DNA from: Planctomycetaceae bacterium UBA4732
GTDB lineage: Bacteria > Planctomycetota > Planctomycetia > Gemmatales > Gemmataceae
Direction: 5' to 3'
DNA length: 26,538 nt
NCBI GenBank assembly: GCA_002404095.1
Contig: DHJA01000294.1
Span: forward strand, 12,886 to 39,423
The position numbers were made by a program, and so were the translations under genes. The notes under the pieces were generated by a model, which worked only from the letters and a program-made list of their open reading frames with translations, did not search any database and had not been told where the DNA came from. Of the stretch, positions 15,394-23,624 are shown in pieces (the stretch's first letter is position 1; every line of letters begins with the position of its first letter).

Positions 15394-16212
15394 TTACAGC
15401 TGCACCTCCGGCAGCTCCTTCGGCTGCGTTCCGTGCCGCAACTGCTGGTCTACCGTCTCCGCCAGGGCCAGGTATGCCTTCGCCACGTCCGAATCCGGAT
15501 AGCGATGCACCACGGGTTCGCCCTGGTCGCCGCACTCCGCCACGCGCGGGTCGATCGGAATCTCGCCCAAAAATGGCACGTCCGACTCCTCCGCCAGCTT
15601 GCGGCCGCCGCCGTGACGGAAGATTTCGTAGCGTTTACCGTCTTCGCCGATAAAGAAACTCATGTTCTCCACGACGCCCAGCACCGGCACCTGCACCTGC
15701 CGGAACATCTGTACGCCGCGCCGGGCCACGTTCAGGCTCACGTCCTGCGGCGTCGTCACCACGACCACGCCCGCCACCGGCGCCGTCTGCGCCAGCGCCA
15801 ACTGGGCGTCGCCGGTGCCGGGCGGCATGTCCACCAATAGGTAGTCGAGTTGTCCCCAATCGACTTGCGTGAGGAAGCCGAGCAGATACTTCTGCACCAT
15901 CGGCCCTCGCATTACGGCGGCTTTGTCCGGCCCTAACAGAAAGCCCATCGACATGGCTTTCAGGCCATGCCGTTCGATAGGAAACGTCGTCGTCTGCGGA
16001 TCAACGTCGCCGATGCCGAGCATGATCGGAATGCTGGGGCCGTAAATGTCGGCGTCCATTAGGCCGACGCGCTTGCCCTTCTTCACCAGAGCCAACGCGA
16101 GGTTGGCGGCGACGGTCGATTTACCGACGCCGCCTTTGCCGCTGGCGACAGCCACAAGATATTGGATATTAGGTAGCTCAAACTTCTGTGACGGCGGACC
16201 GGGGGGTTGCAT
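15394..16212 (-). CDS. mrp: Mrp/ApbC/NBP35-family iron-sulfur carrier P-loop ATPase
   Basis: This is a MinD-type ATPase of the family that assembles or transfers [4Fe-4S] clusters to target proteins in the cytosol. In the 272-residue product the deviant Walker A is SGKGGVGKST (24-33), switch motifs are MDADIYGPSIP (52-62) and LLVDMPPGTGD (125-135), and ENMSFF (182-187) precedes the position where most Mrp/NBP35 proteins have a CxxC cluster ligand. Here the sequence is IGEDG, so both cysteines are absent. The N-terminal DUF59 domain of many Mrp proteins is also missing. TGGAGAAAG lies about seven bases before the start. The gene overlaps the DUF971 gene by 35 bases; plant HCF101 carries DUF59, P-loop and DUF971 in one chain, so the overlap suggests a two-protein version of the same assembly unit. 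Confidence 0.92.
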   Translation of the reverse strand: MQPPGPPSQKFELPNIQYLVAVASGKGGVGKSTVAANLALALVKKGKRVGLMDADIYGPSIPIMLGIGDVDPQTTTFPIERHGLKAMSMGFLLGPDKAAVMRGPMVQKYLLGFLTQVDWGQLDYLLVDMPPGTGDAQLALAQTAPVAGVVVVTTPQDVSLNVARRGVQMFRQVQVPVLGVVENMSFFIGEDGKRYEIFRHGGGRKLAEESDVPFLGEIPIDPRVAECGDQGEPVVHRYPDSDVAKAYLALAETVDQQLRHGTQPKELPEVQL

Positions 16213-16558
16213 GATCGGCTTTCTCCAGACATTGCGGACATTGACACAGCGAACGCAGATATTGCAGAGTATAAATACCCGTATCGTGGCCGTCGTTCCA
16301 GGCGATCTTGTAGGCGTAGCGGCCGACGCGCGGCATACTCACGGCCGTCGGCGCCAGCAATTCGCCCGGCTTCAGCACGCGCAACGGGTTGGCCGGCTGT
16401 TCCTTCTCTTCACGACAACTGGCGCAAGGACAATTGGCGCGCAGATGCCGCCAGGTGTAGACGCTATGATGGCCGTCGCCCCACTCGATCACGAAATGAT
16501 CGGGACCGTCTTTGCGGAGGGCGGTCGGCGTCAGCGATTCCGGCTCGGACGAGGCCAT
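16178..16558 (-). CDS. DUF971 domain protein with two cysteine clusters
   Basis: The 126-residue protein contains a DUF971 domain (related to the N-terminal domain of gamma-butyrobetaine hydroxylase), with IEWGDGHHSVYTWRHLRANC cut across 24-43 and IAWNDGHDTGIYTLQYLRSL at 85-104, both copies of the 'W-x-D-G-H...L-R' motif that marks this domain. Two cysteine sets, CPCASC (43-48) and CQCPQC (105-110), could hold a metal or Fe-S cluster. AAGGAGG lies eight bases before the start. It overlaps the mrp gene by 35 bases, and its joint occurrence with the Mrp ATPase points to a role in iron-sulfur cluster delivery, possibly supplying the cysteines that this Mrp lacks. The domain call is secure; the role is inferred. 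Confidence 0.88.
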   Translation of the reverse strand: MASSEPESLTPTALRKDGPDHFVIEWGDGHHSVYTWRHLRANCPCASCREEKEQPANPLRVLKPGELLAPTAVSMPRVGRYAYKIAWNDGHDTGIYTLQYLRSLCQCPQCLEKADHATPRSAVTEV

Positions 16559-16592
16559 GTCGGCAACCTCCTTGGGGTACGGCGTCTTTGCT

Positions 16593-16598
16593 ATTATA
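16593..16598 (-). promoter_or_regulatory. Candidate -10 box for the DUF971-mrp unit
   Basis: On the minus strand the six bases read TATAAT, 35 bases before the DUF971 start. The plus strand of the same site, TGCTATTAT (16589-16597), resembles an extended -10 for the opposite ABC ATPase gene. No strong -35 is visible on either strand, so the site may serve divergent transcription. Confidence 0.4.
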
Positions 16599-16620
16599 GT
16601 GGTTAGCGGCCACTGACCAC
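16599..16620. promoter_or_regulatory. 22-bp imperfect palindrome between divergent genes
   Basis: GTGGTTAGCGGCCACTGACCAC matches its own reverse complement at 18 of 22 bases. It lies directly next to the candidate -10 boxes and before the ABC ATPase start, a position suited to a dimeric repressor. Confidence 0.4.
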
Positions 16621-16638
16621 CGGAGCGAAGCGACCCTC

Positions 16639-17652
<1,014 letters not shown>

Positions 17653-17734
17653 ATCCTGGCAAACCCCGGTTAAATCTTCGCTGCGTTAGCGGTTGCTTCG
17701 TTGTCTAATTCATTTTCGGACAACGGAGGCAGCC

Positions 17735-18121
17735 ATGTTTCTGGCACAAATTGGATTGAGCGACGCCGGGATAGGGGCTCTCTTGGCGGCTTACTACGGT
17801 ATCATAGCGCTGTTCGCAAGTTTCTTTTCGTTGATTGGCCCCGTATCCGGTTTGATCGCGTTCGCCACAAGCTTCGCTTGGCGACGGTGGCCCCGTCTCG
17901 ATGAACTCTTCGCCGCTAGCGCCGTGATCTGCCTCGCCTGTTACATCGCAATTTGGGTCGAGTGGGGGCAAATCCCGACGAATTGGCAGACGCTTTTCGC
18001 CGTTTTCATCGGGCCGTCTGTCGGGATAGTTTCCGCCTGGAGATCTAATGTGCGGCGTTCCGGACTGGGCAAACGGCTCCAGGCCGAGCCAGACGTCGCA
18101 GCAGACGGCCCGCGAGAATGA
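17735..18121 (+). CDS. Hypothetical small membrane protein
   Basis: I do not recognise a family. The 128-residue protein has three or four hydrophobic helices (about 10-48, possibly two, then 58-76 and 85-100) and a charged C-terminal tail. GGAGG lies five bases before ATG 17735. It lies 82 bases after the ABC ATPase, but it is too small to be the missing ABC-2 permease. It ends 56 bases before the next gene, in which a separate promoter is visible. Confidence 0.6.
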   Translation: MFLAQIGLSDAGIGALLAAYYGIIALFASFFSLIGPVSGLIAFATSFAWRRWPRLDELFAASAVICLACYIAIWVEWGQIPTNWQTLFAVFIGPSVGIVSAWRSNVRRSGLGKRLQAEPDVAADGPRE

Positions 18122-18138
18122 CTTGTCCTGGCAGTACA

Positions 18139-18147
18139 TGCTATAAT
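18139..18147 (+). promoter_or_regulatory. Extended -10 promoter before the small-gene chain
   Basis: TGCTATAAT is a perfect extended -10 element (TG-n-TATAAT), 29 bases before ATG 18177. A TTGTCC at 18123 is too close to be a standard -35, but an extended -10 can work without one. GGAGGA precedes the ATG. It probably drives the overlapping genes from 18177 onward. Confidence 0.55.
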
Positions 18148-18176
18148 GCCCTTCTCTTTCCACTCGGAGGAATCTC

Positions 18177-18452
18177 ATGGCCGCCAGCAAACGCCGCTAT
18201 AGCAAAGGGGAGTTCGCCCGCCGAGGCGATGCCCTCGTCGAGAGCAAGGTTCGCCTCAATCTTACAGCGGCCGACGAGAACAAGTTCGTCGCCATCGATA
18301 TCGAGACTGGCGAATACGAACTGGACAAGGACGAAAGGAAAGCAGCCGACCGCCTGCGTAAGCGTGTTTCCGATCCGCAAATCTGGCTGGTGCATGTCAC
18401 TTCGGGCTATCTCCATCGCTTCGGCGGACACGCCTTGCGAGGTCGGCCATGA
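18177..18452 (+). CDS. Small protein partner of a retropepsin-like protease
   Basis: The 91-residue protein has the pattern KFVAIDIETGEYELDKDERK (36-55) followed by DPQIWLVHVTSGYLHRFGG (66-84). Similar small proteins occur before clan AA aspartic protease genes in cyanobacteria and other bacteria, from memory of the family. The function is unknown. Such adjacent pairs have the look of toxin-antitoxin modules but I know of no proof. ATG 18177 has GGAGGA six bases upstream. It overlaps the protease gene by four bases (ATGA), a sign of coupled translation. Confidence 0.75.
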   Translation: MAASKRRYSKGEFARRGDALVESKVRLNLTAADENKFVAIDIETGEYELDKDERKAADRLRKRVSDPQIWLVHVTSGYLHRFGGHALRGRP

Positions 18453-18820
18453 TCGTCGGAATGGTAAAGGGGCGCGAGCCTCTCATCCGGCTGACGATCT
18501 GCGGCTTTCGCGGGCACCGGCAAGAGATCGAAGCGGTACTTGATACGGGCTACACGGGTTGGCTCACGTTGCCGCCCACGATAATCCGCTCGCTCCATTT
18601 GCCTTGGCGATCCTTCGGGCGGGGCACATTGGCGGATGGGAGCGTGAGCCTTTTCGACGTTTATCAAGGGAAAGTCCTGTGGGACGGGCGTATTCGCCCG
18701 GTCTTTGTGGATGAATTCGACGCGACACCCTTGGTGGGAATGGGCTTGTTGAAGGGCTTTGAGTTGAACATGCAAGTGCGAGCAAGAGGCAAGGTCACGA
18801 TCAAACGGCTTGGCAGCTAA
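18449..18820 (+). CDS. Clan AA aspartic protease (retropepsin-like)
   Basis: The 123-residue protein has a single retropepsin-type half: the catalytic DTG (32-34) sits in EAVLDTGYTGWLTLP (28-42), and ATPLVGMGLLKGF (92-104) is the second conserved hydrophobic strand. Such proteins act as homodimers with one Asp from each chain. The natural substrate is unknown. The gene starts inside the stop codon of the small partner at 18177 and is followed by further small overlapping ORFs, suggesting a single transcript. It lacks a signal peptide, so it should act in the cytosol. Confidence 0.82.
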   Translation: MIVGMVKGREPLIRLTICGFRGHRQEIEAVLDTGYTGWLTLPPTIIRSLHLPWRSFGRGTLADGSVSLFDVYQGKVLWDGRIRPVFVDEFDATPLVGMGLLKGFELNMQVRARGKVTIKRLGS

Positions 18821-18827
18821 GGCGACC

Positions 18828-18914
18828 GTGGAGTTGCTCAATCATGGGGAGCCCCTTGAGGCGGCGACGCGGCGACTGCAAGAATTATGGGATCTATTGG
18901 AGGCACTCTTGTGA
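18828..18914 (+). CDS. Possible tiny ORF overlapping its neighbour by GTGA
   Basis: From GTG 18828 the frame encodes 28 residues, starting VELLNHGEPLEAATRRLQEL and ending WDLLEALL, a regular amphipathic helix. Its TGA overlaps the GTG start of the next gene (18911) by four bases. It has no clear Shine-Dalgarno, and an in-frame TTG at 18810 would extend it by six residues. It might be real, a leader peptide, or the tail of a decayed gene. Confidence 0.25.
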   Translation: MELLNHGEPLEAATRRLQELWDLLEALL

Positions 18915-19135
18915 TCGGTCCGAAAAAGCTCAGCACGATTCGTCAAGAACTGCATCGGGCGTTGGCCGCGACCGGGGATGACCCGATCCGCTGGCTGGAA
19001 GAGCGCATGGCCGTCCCCGAGCACCAAGGGACGGCCGACGCGGGCGAAAGCGAGGTCCTGCATTCCCTCCGGCGCATCCTCGAAGCGACCGACAGCGCCA
19101 GACGGCCAACGCGACGAGCCGGCACGAAGAGGTGA
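18911..19135 (+). CDS. Hypothetical small protein
   Basis: I recognise no family with confidence. From the GTG at 18911 (GGAGG seven bases before it) the product is 74 residues, beginning MIGPKKLSTIRQELHRALAA with DDPIRWLEERM after it, and ending in a basic tail. ATG 18887 would add eight residues but lacks a Shine-Dalgarno. The predicted structure is helical. Similar small proteins are common in planctomycete genomes, from memory. It lies between the aspartic protease and an antitoxin-like gene. Confidence 0.55.
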   Translation: MIGPKKLSTIRQELHRALAATGDDPIRWLEERMAVPEHQGTADAGESEVLHSLRRILEATDSARRPTRRAGTKR

Positions 19136-19164
19136 AGGAACCCGCCCAGAGGAGTTCTCGTTCT

Positions 19165-19356
19165 ATGACGGAGTCCCTCTTACGACGTGAGATCAAGAAG
19201 GCCATTGACCGCCTACCGGTTGACCGGCTTGCGTCCCTAGCCGATTACATCGCGTTTCTGAATCACCCGACCATTGGACAGCAACTCAAAAAAGCCGAGC
19301 GCGATCTCAAGGCTGACAAGGGCGTCCATTGGCGCACGGTTCGGGACGATGTTTGA
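19165..19356 (+). CDS. Antitoxin-like small protein, partner of a truncated toxin
   Basis: The 63-residue protein begins MTESLLRREIKKAIDRLPVD, continues RLASLADYIAFLN, and ends GVHWRTVRDDV. This is the helical layout of small antitoxins that pair with ParE/RelE toxins: an N-terminal helix of the 'I-x-x-L-P-x-x-R-L-x-x-L-x-D-Y-I' type and a C-terminal tail that wraps the toxin. AGAGGAG lies ten bases before ATG 19165; a GTG at 19132 overlapping the previous gene is an alternative start. Its stop overlaps the ATG of the next, truncated frame. The intact antitoxin without a full toxin suggests an orphan. Confidence 0.65.
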   Translation: MTESLLRREIKKAIDRLPVDRLASLADYIAFLNHPTIGQQLKKAERDLKADKGVHWRTVRDDV

Positions 19357-19405
19357 GGTCGTGCTGTCACCGTCGGCGGCATCGTTTTACGAACAAGTCA
19401 TTTGA
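19349..19405 (+). pseudogene. Truncated ParE/RelE-type toxin remnant
   Basis: The frame starts with an ATG overlapping the antitoxin stop (ATGTTTGA) and encodes MFEVVLSPSAASFYEQVI, then stops. The first ~16 residues match the usual N-terminus of ParE-like toxins (a beta strand followed by 'S-x-x-A-x-x-F/Y'). The intact family is about 85-100 residues, so over 80% is missing. The end overlaps the 3' end of the convergent acyl-CoA dehydrogenase gene, which probably marks the deletion point. Confidence 0.6.
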
Positions 19406-20579
19406 ACGCCTCAAACTCCTTCCCCAGCACCGCCGCCGCGATCTTCAATTTCAAAATCTCATCCGTCCCCTCATAGATGCGGCAGACGCGCACGTCCATC
19501 AGGTGCCGGCCGGGTCGATACAACGTGGACCAGCCGCGGCCGCCGAACACCTGCACCGCCCGGTCGGCAGCGTCCCAGGCGGCGTTGCTCACGAACAACT
19601 TCGCCTGCGCCGCCAGCAGATCGGCCTGTCGTTTCAGGCCGGCGTCGTTCGGCGCCGCCGCGCTGGCGTCCTTGGCCCGCGCCGCTTCCATCACCAGCGC
19701 GTCCGAGGAAACGCGGTGCATCTCGATGGCGGCGATGTGTTCCTGCACCAGCTGATGACGGGCGATCTCCTTGCCGTGCTGGCGCCGCTCCTTGGCGTAG
19801 GAAATCACTTCCGCCAGGCAATCTTCGATCACGCCGAGCGAGCCGGCCGCCACGCTGAGCCGGCCACTGACCAGCGTACCCATCGCGATGCGGAAACCGT
19901 CGCCCTCCGCGCCGAGGAGGTTCCCAACGGGAATCTCGCAATTTTCCAGGGCGAACATGGCCGTATTGGCCGTCGGCATCCCCAGCTTGGCCGTCAGGTC
20001 TTCGCTTCCGAACCCCGGCCCGCGGTCCACGATGAAGGCGCTGATGCGACGCTTCTCGGAGTCATTAGCCTTTTTGGGATAGCCAAAGGCGACGACCGCG
20101 TCGGCGATTCCGCCGTTGGAGATCAGGTACTTGACGCCGTTGAGGACGAAGCGGTCACCGCGGCGCTCGTAGGTTGTCTGCATCTCCAACGGATTGCTGC
20201 CCGCCTCCGGCTCCGTTAGGCCGAAGGCGAGGATTGCATCGCCGCGCGCAGCGGCCGGCAAATAGCGCGTTTTTTGATCTTCATTGCCCCAGGTGAGGAT
20301 CGGGTATTCGCCGATGGAAGTGTGGCCGGAGAAGAAAGTGCGGACGCCCGTACCCTCGCGACCGATGCGCACCAGAGCGCGGGCGTAAGTTACCGTATCG
20401 GCGCCGCGACCGCCGTAAGCCGGCGGCACGGGCATGGCGAGGAGGTCGTGTTTACGCGCCAGCGGCAGCACCTGATCGTTGAAGCGATGTTCGACGTAGC
20501 AAAGCTCCTCGGTGGGCCGGATTTCCTGGCAGAACGCTTCAACGTCGGCGAGCAATCGTTCCTGATCGGATGGATTCAT
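19398..20579 (-). CDS. Acyl-CoA dehydrogenase
   Basis: This FAD enzyme introduces a 2,3-double bond into acyl-CoA, the first step of beta-oxidation or a related catabolic pathway, passing electrons to ETF. The 393-residue length is typical. The FAD/substrate block FGLTEPEAGSNP (118-129) and the C-terminal YEGTDEILK with Glu370 as the likely catalytic base are both present, as is the AVQVFGGRGW segment (about 341-350). Which acyl chain it uses cannot be told. GGAGAGGG lies eight bases before the start. A palindromic repeat separates it from the divergent kinase gene. Its 3' end overlaps the truncated toxin. Confidence 0.93.
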   Translation of the reverse strand: MNPSDQERLLADVEAFCQEIRPTEELCYVEHRFNDQVLPLARKHDLLAMPVPPAYGGRGADTVTYARALVRIGREGTGVRTFFSGHTSIGEYPILTWGNEDQKTRYLPAAARGDAILAFGLTEPEAGSNPLEMQTTYERRGDRFVLNGVKYLISNGGIADAVVAFGYPKKANDSEKRRISAFIVDRGPGFGSEDLTAKLGMPTANTAMFALENCEIPVGNLLGAEGDGFRIAMGTLVSGRLSVAAGSLGVIEDCLAEVISYAKERRQHGKEIARHQLVQEHIAAIEMHRVSSDALVMEAARAKDASAAAPNDAGLKRQADLLAAQAKLFVSNAAWDAADRAVQVFGGRGWSTLYRPGRHLMDVRVCRIYEGTDEILKLKIAAAVLGKEFEAFK

Positions 20580-20605
20580 GGGTGTGGCCCTCTCCGGAGA
20601 AAGTC

Positions 20606-20668
20606 GTTTAGCCGCGACCCGAAGGGGAGCGCGGGCGCCACGCGCTCCCCTTTGGGTCGCGGCTAAAC
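20606..20668. repeat. Complete copy of the GTTTAGCCGCGACCC palindromic repeat
   Basis: GTTTAGCCGCGACCC (20606-20620) mirrors GGGTCGCGGCTAAAC (20654-20668); GAAGGGGAGCGCG mirrors CGCGCTCCCCTTT inside, with GGGCGCCA at the centre. It lies between the divergent acyl-CoA dehydrogenase and kinase genes, so it is not simply a terminator here. Confidence 0.88.
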
Positions 20669-20764
20669 TCTTAGTGTAGCAAGGCGCGCCGGGTCGTTGC
20701 CATATCCGCTCGCGCCGCCGACAATATCCCCGTATCCTAACCCGCTGCCGTCGAGGCGTTGCCG

Positions 20765-22276
20765 ATGTCCGACCTCACCGTCACCCACACCATCGATCCC
20801 GACGACCAACCCACCCAGGCGGATCGGCCATTCTCTCCCGACGCCGGCCCCATCGTCGAGAAGGTGGGCGATTACGAGTTGCTCTACGAGCTGGGCCGCG
20901 GCGGCATGGGCGTGGTGTTCAAGGCCCGCGATGTGAAGCTGAACCGCCTTGTGGCCGTCAAGATGATCTTGCCCGGCGCTTTACCGGATGCAACCGATCT
21001 CCAAAGGTTCCATACCGAGGCGTCGGCCGCCGCCGGCCTCAAACATCCCAACATCGTCGCCGTCCACGCCGTCGGTCAGCAGGACGGCCGATGGTACTAC
21101 TGTATGGACTTCATCGAGGGGCCTACCCTCGCCAAGCGCATGGCCGACGGCCCCCTGCCCGGCCGGATCGCCGCGCGCTACATGGTCGCCGTCGCCCGCG
21201 GCATCGAACACGCCCACCGCAATGGCATTCTGCACCGCGACCTCAAGCCGGCCAACATCCTCCTCGACGCCGACGACCAGCCGCACATCGCCGACTTCGG
21301 CCTCGCCAAACAGATGACCGCGGACAAGGGCGGCAACACGCGCACCGGCGCCGTCCTCGGTACGCCGAGCTACATGGCTCCCGAACAGGCCTCCGGCTCG
21401 AAAGAACTCGGCCCCGCTTGCGACGTCTACGGCCTAGGGGCATTGCTGTACGAACTGCTGACCGGTCGGCCGCCGTTCAAGGCCGAGACGCCGATGGACA
21501 CGATGATGCAAGTGTTGGAGCAAGACCCGGCGCCGCCGCGCTTGCTCAACCCCAAGGTGGACCGAGATTTAGAAACAATCTGTCTGAAATGTCTGCAAAA
21601 AGAGCCGGCCCGGCGCTACGAGTCGGCGGCGCTGATGGCCGACGACCTGGAGCGGTTTCTCAACGGCGAGTCGATCCGCGCCCGCACGTTCAGCATGATC
21701 GACCGCATCTCCTGGACGCTGGAACACAGCCAGTACGACGTGCAGTTCGGGGCTTACGGCGCCATGCTCTATTGGTTCGCGGCCATCGTGCTACTGACGC
21801 AGATCGCCAAGCACGCGCTGTTGACGACGGCCGCGCCGATCGCGTGGGTGTCGGTTTGCCAGGCGGTGCAATTCGGCCTGATCGGCGTGGTGTTCTGGTG
21901 CTACCGGGGGCGGACGTTGACGCCCTCGACGACGGCCGAGCGACAGCTCTGGTCGGTGTGGATCGGCTACATCGCCGCATCGGTGCTGATCGCCGCGGCC
22001 AGCTGGCGCCTCTTTTCGGAGAAGCAGATGTATCAGATGGTGGAATACCCTTTCTTCGCGATCACGGCGGGGATGGCGTTTTTCTTTTTGGGTAGCAATT
22101 ATTGGGGCTGGTGTTACGCCTTCGGCGTAGCGTTTTTCGCGGCGTCGGTGGTGATGTTGTTCGACACACGGTGGGCGGTGCTGGAGTTCGGCGCGGTCTG
22201 GACGGCGTGCCTGGTGATCTTCGGAGCGCGGCTGCGCGGGCTGGCGTTGACACAGCCGCCCGGCCGGCGACAATGA
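20765..22276 (+). CDS. Ser/Thr protein kinase with C-terminal membrane domain
   Basis: The 503-residue protein has a Hanks-type kinase domain: the glycine loop [12 protein letters not shown] (43-54), catalytic Lys66 (VAVKMI), Glu86 in the C-helix, HRDLKPAN (157-164) with Asp159, DFGLAK (177-182) and the APE motif (205-207). The domain ends near residue 300. About six TM helices follow (from ~329 to ~495), with no clear extracellular sensor domain. The order kinase then multi-TM region is typical of planctomycete kinases. The start is ATG 20765, with GAGG eight bases upstream; TTG 20759 is an alternative. The stop is four bases before the VapB-like gene. The kinase domain is complete and should be active. 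Confidence 0.92.
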   Translation: MSDLTVTHTIDPDDQPTQADRPFSPDAGPIVEKVGDYELLYELGRGGMGVVFKARDVKLNRLVAVKMILPGALPDATDLQRFHTEASAAAGLKHPNIVAVHAVGQQDGRWYYCMDFIEGPTLAKRMADGPLPGRIAARYMVAVARGIEHAHRNGILHRDLKPANILLDADDQPHIADFGLAKQMTADKGGNTRTGAVLGTPSYMAPEQASGSKELGPACDVYGLGALLYELLTGRPPFKAETPMDTMMQVLEQDPAPPRLLNPKVDRDLETICLKCLQKEPARRYESAALMADDLERFLNGESIRARTFSMIDRISWTLEHSQYDVQFGAYGAMLYWFAAIVLLTQIAKHALLTTAAPIAWVSVCQAVQFGLIGVVFWCYRGRTLTPSTTAERQLWSVWIGYIAASVLIAAASWRLFSEKQMYQMVEYPFFAITAGMAFFFLGSNYWGWCYAFGVAFFAASVVMLFDTRWAVLEFGAVWTACLVIFGARLRGLALTQPPGRRQ

Positions 22277-22280
22277 CGAT

Positions 22281-22478
22281 ATGGACGCCATCAAAAACAT
22301 CCCGACCGAAACTGACGCCGACATGAAGGCGATCATCGAACATCTCATGACCGGCAAGCCGCTCGATCCAGAGTTGTTGCGCCGAGTCCGCGAACGTTCC
22401 GAAAAGGCGACGCAAGAGACTTTTGAAAAGCACGGCTATCTGAACGTCGCCGTGGATCTGAAATCCCGGGACGAGTAA
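22281..22478 (+). CDS. VapB-like antitoxin
   Basis: The 65-residue protein (DADMKAIIEHLMTGKPLDPE at 12-31, then LLRRVRERSEKATQETFEKHG) precedes a PIN-domain toxin and overlaps it by one base (TAATG), so it is the probable antitoxin. The first half is helical and the second half charged; I see no clear AbrB or ribbon-helix-helix DNA-binding motif. Its start is only four bases after the kinase stop, and the Shine-Dalgarno is weak, so it may depend on coupling. Confidence 0.7.
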   Translation: MDAIKNIPTETDADMKAIIEHLMTGKPLDPELLRRVRERSEKATQETFEKHGYLNVAVDLKSRDE

Positions 22479-22903
22479 TGAAGTACGTCCTGGATTCCTC
22501 CGTGGCTCTGAAGTGGGTTCTGCCGGAACCGAATTCCGCCAGAGCGTTGCGCCTCCGCGCGGATTTCCAGGCCGGCCTACACGAGTTTCTCGCCCCCGAC
22601 GTCTTCCCTGTCGAGGTCGGCCATGCGCTAACCAAGGCGGAGCGTCGCAAAACTATCTCCGTCGGCCTAGCCTGGATTCACGCTACAGACATTCTTAGTA
22701 CGAGCCCGCAACTTCTGTCGTACTTACCCTTGTTCGACCGGGCAATTGTCATTTCCTCGGCAGCCAGAATCGCGGTGTACGACTGCCTCTATGTCGCCCT
22801 CGCCGAGCGTGAGGGTTGCGAGTTCATAACGGCCGACGACCGACTGATAAGGAACCTCGGCCAACAGTTCCCGTTTATCATAGCCCTGTCGTCGATGCCG
22901 TGA
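22478..22903 (+). CDS. vapC: VapC-like PIN-domain toxin
   Basis: The 141-residue protein is a predicted Mg2+-dependent ribonuclease of the VapC type. The conserved acidic residues are visible: Asp6 (VLDSSVALKW), Glu46 (FPVEVGHAL), Asp102 (VYDCLYVALAE) and Asp120 (FITADDRL). Length and motif order match the family. Its start overlaps the stop of the VapB-like gene by one base. The target RNA is unknown. Confidence 0.88.
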   Translation: MKYVLDSSVALKWVLPEPNSARALRLRADFQAGLHEFLAPDVFPVEVGHALTKAERRKTISVGLAWIHATDILSTSPQLLSYLPLFDRAIVISSAARIAVYDCLYVALAEREGCEFITADDRLIRNLGQQFPFIIALSSMP

Positions 22904-22911
22904 GCGCCGCG

Positions 22912-23403
22912 TTAAAACACCGGCGGCAGCCCCATCGCCCGCCGCCACGCCGATAGCTGGCCGTTGTGACTCGCCTCGTGCGACGTCATCATGCCAGCCA
23001 GTAAGGCGCCGACCGTGGGAAAGCGGGCGCGCATCTTTTCAGGGGCTGGCTGGGCCAGCACCTCGGGCGTCGTCTTTGTCACCGCGTCGGCCAAACGGGT
23101 ATGGGCCTCCTCCAGCTTCTGGAGCAATACGGCCTTCGACGGGTAAAGCGAGCGGTCGGCCAGCGGCTTGGCGCCCTGGTTGAAAAGCTCTTTCCAGCCC
23201 TCGGGGCAGATCGGCGACAGGCCCACGAAGCCCCCCGCAAAGTCGCCGGCGACCAAGGCCAAATGGCCCAGCAGGAAGGCGGGGTGGTTCATCACTTGGC
23301 CCGGTATTGGCTGGGCGCACATCTGCTCCTCAGTCAGGTCCACGACCAATTTCTGAGAGTACCAGAGGTTCAGGCGGAACACAGGCAATATGAGGTCCAT
23401 CAT
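22912..23403 (-). CDS. DinB-like four-helix-bundle metalloprotein
   Basis: The 163-residue protein belongs to the DinB/YfiT-like superfamily. Candidate metal-binding histidines are His47 (LLGHLAL), His142 and His146 (TSHEASHNGQLSAWRRAMGLP, split across 140-160), the usual H...H-x3-H triad. Members include thiol-dependent transferases and proteins of unknown role. GAGGAG lies about eight bases before the start. It ends nine bases from the VapC stop on the other strand. Confidence 0.85.
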   Translation of the reverse strand: MMDLILPVFRLNLWYSQKLVVDLTEEQMCAQPIPGQVMNHPAFLLGHLALVAGDFAGGFVGLSPICPEGWKELFNQGAKPLADRSLYPSKAVLLQKLEEAHTRLADAVTKTTPEVLAQPAPEKMRARFPTVGALLAGMMTSHEASHNGQLSAWRRAMGLPPVF

Positions 23404-23434
23404 CGATTCGTCTCCTCGTTGGGTGGTCTCGTTC

Positions 23435-23573
23435 CCCCGGACTCACGAGTACGTTCGCCCGGGGCTTTATTACAGTCGCCCGAAGGGACTCCAAGACAAG
23501 AACCGGTCAGAACCTTGAGCACCTAAGTGCGATCCTGATAAAGCCCCGGGCGAACGTACTCGTGAGTCCGGGG
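23435..23573. repeat. Perfect 36-bp inverted repeat with 67-bp spacer
   Basis: Arms 23435-23470 and 23538-23573 are exact complements over 36 bases (left arm begins CCCCGGACTCACGAGTACG). The 67-bp spacer holds no ORF. The element lies in the 221-base gap between the DinB-like and gyrB genes, whose only other content is the DinB ribosome binding site. It has the form of a small palindromic mobile repeat or a bidirectional terminator. Confidence 0.85.
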
Positions 23574-23624
23574 TGCGAAGACTCACGCCCCCCGTTGTGG
23601 CACCGTCTCCTGACTATGCCACTC

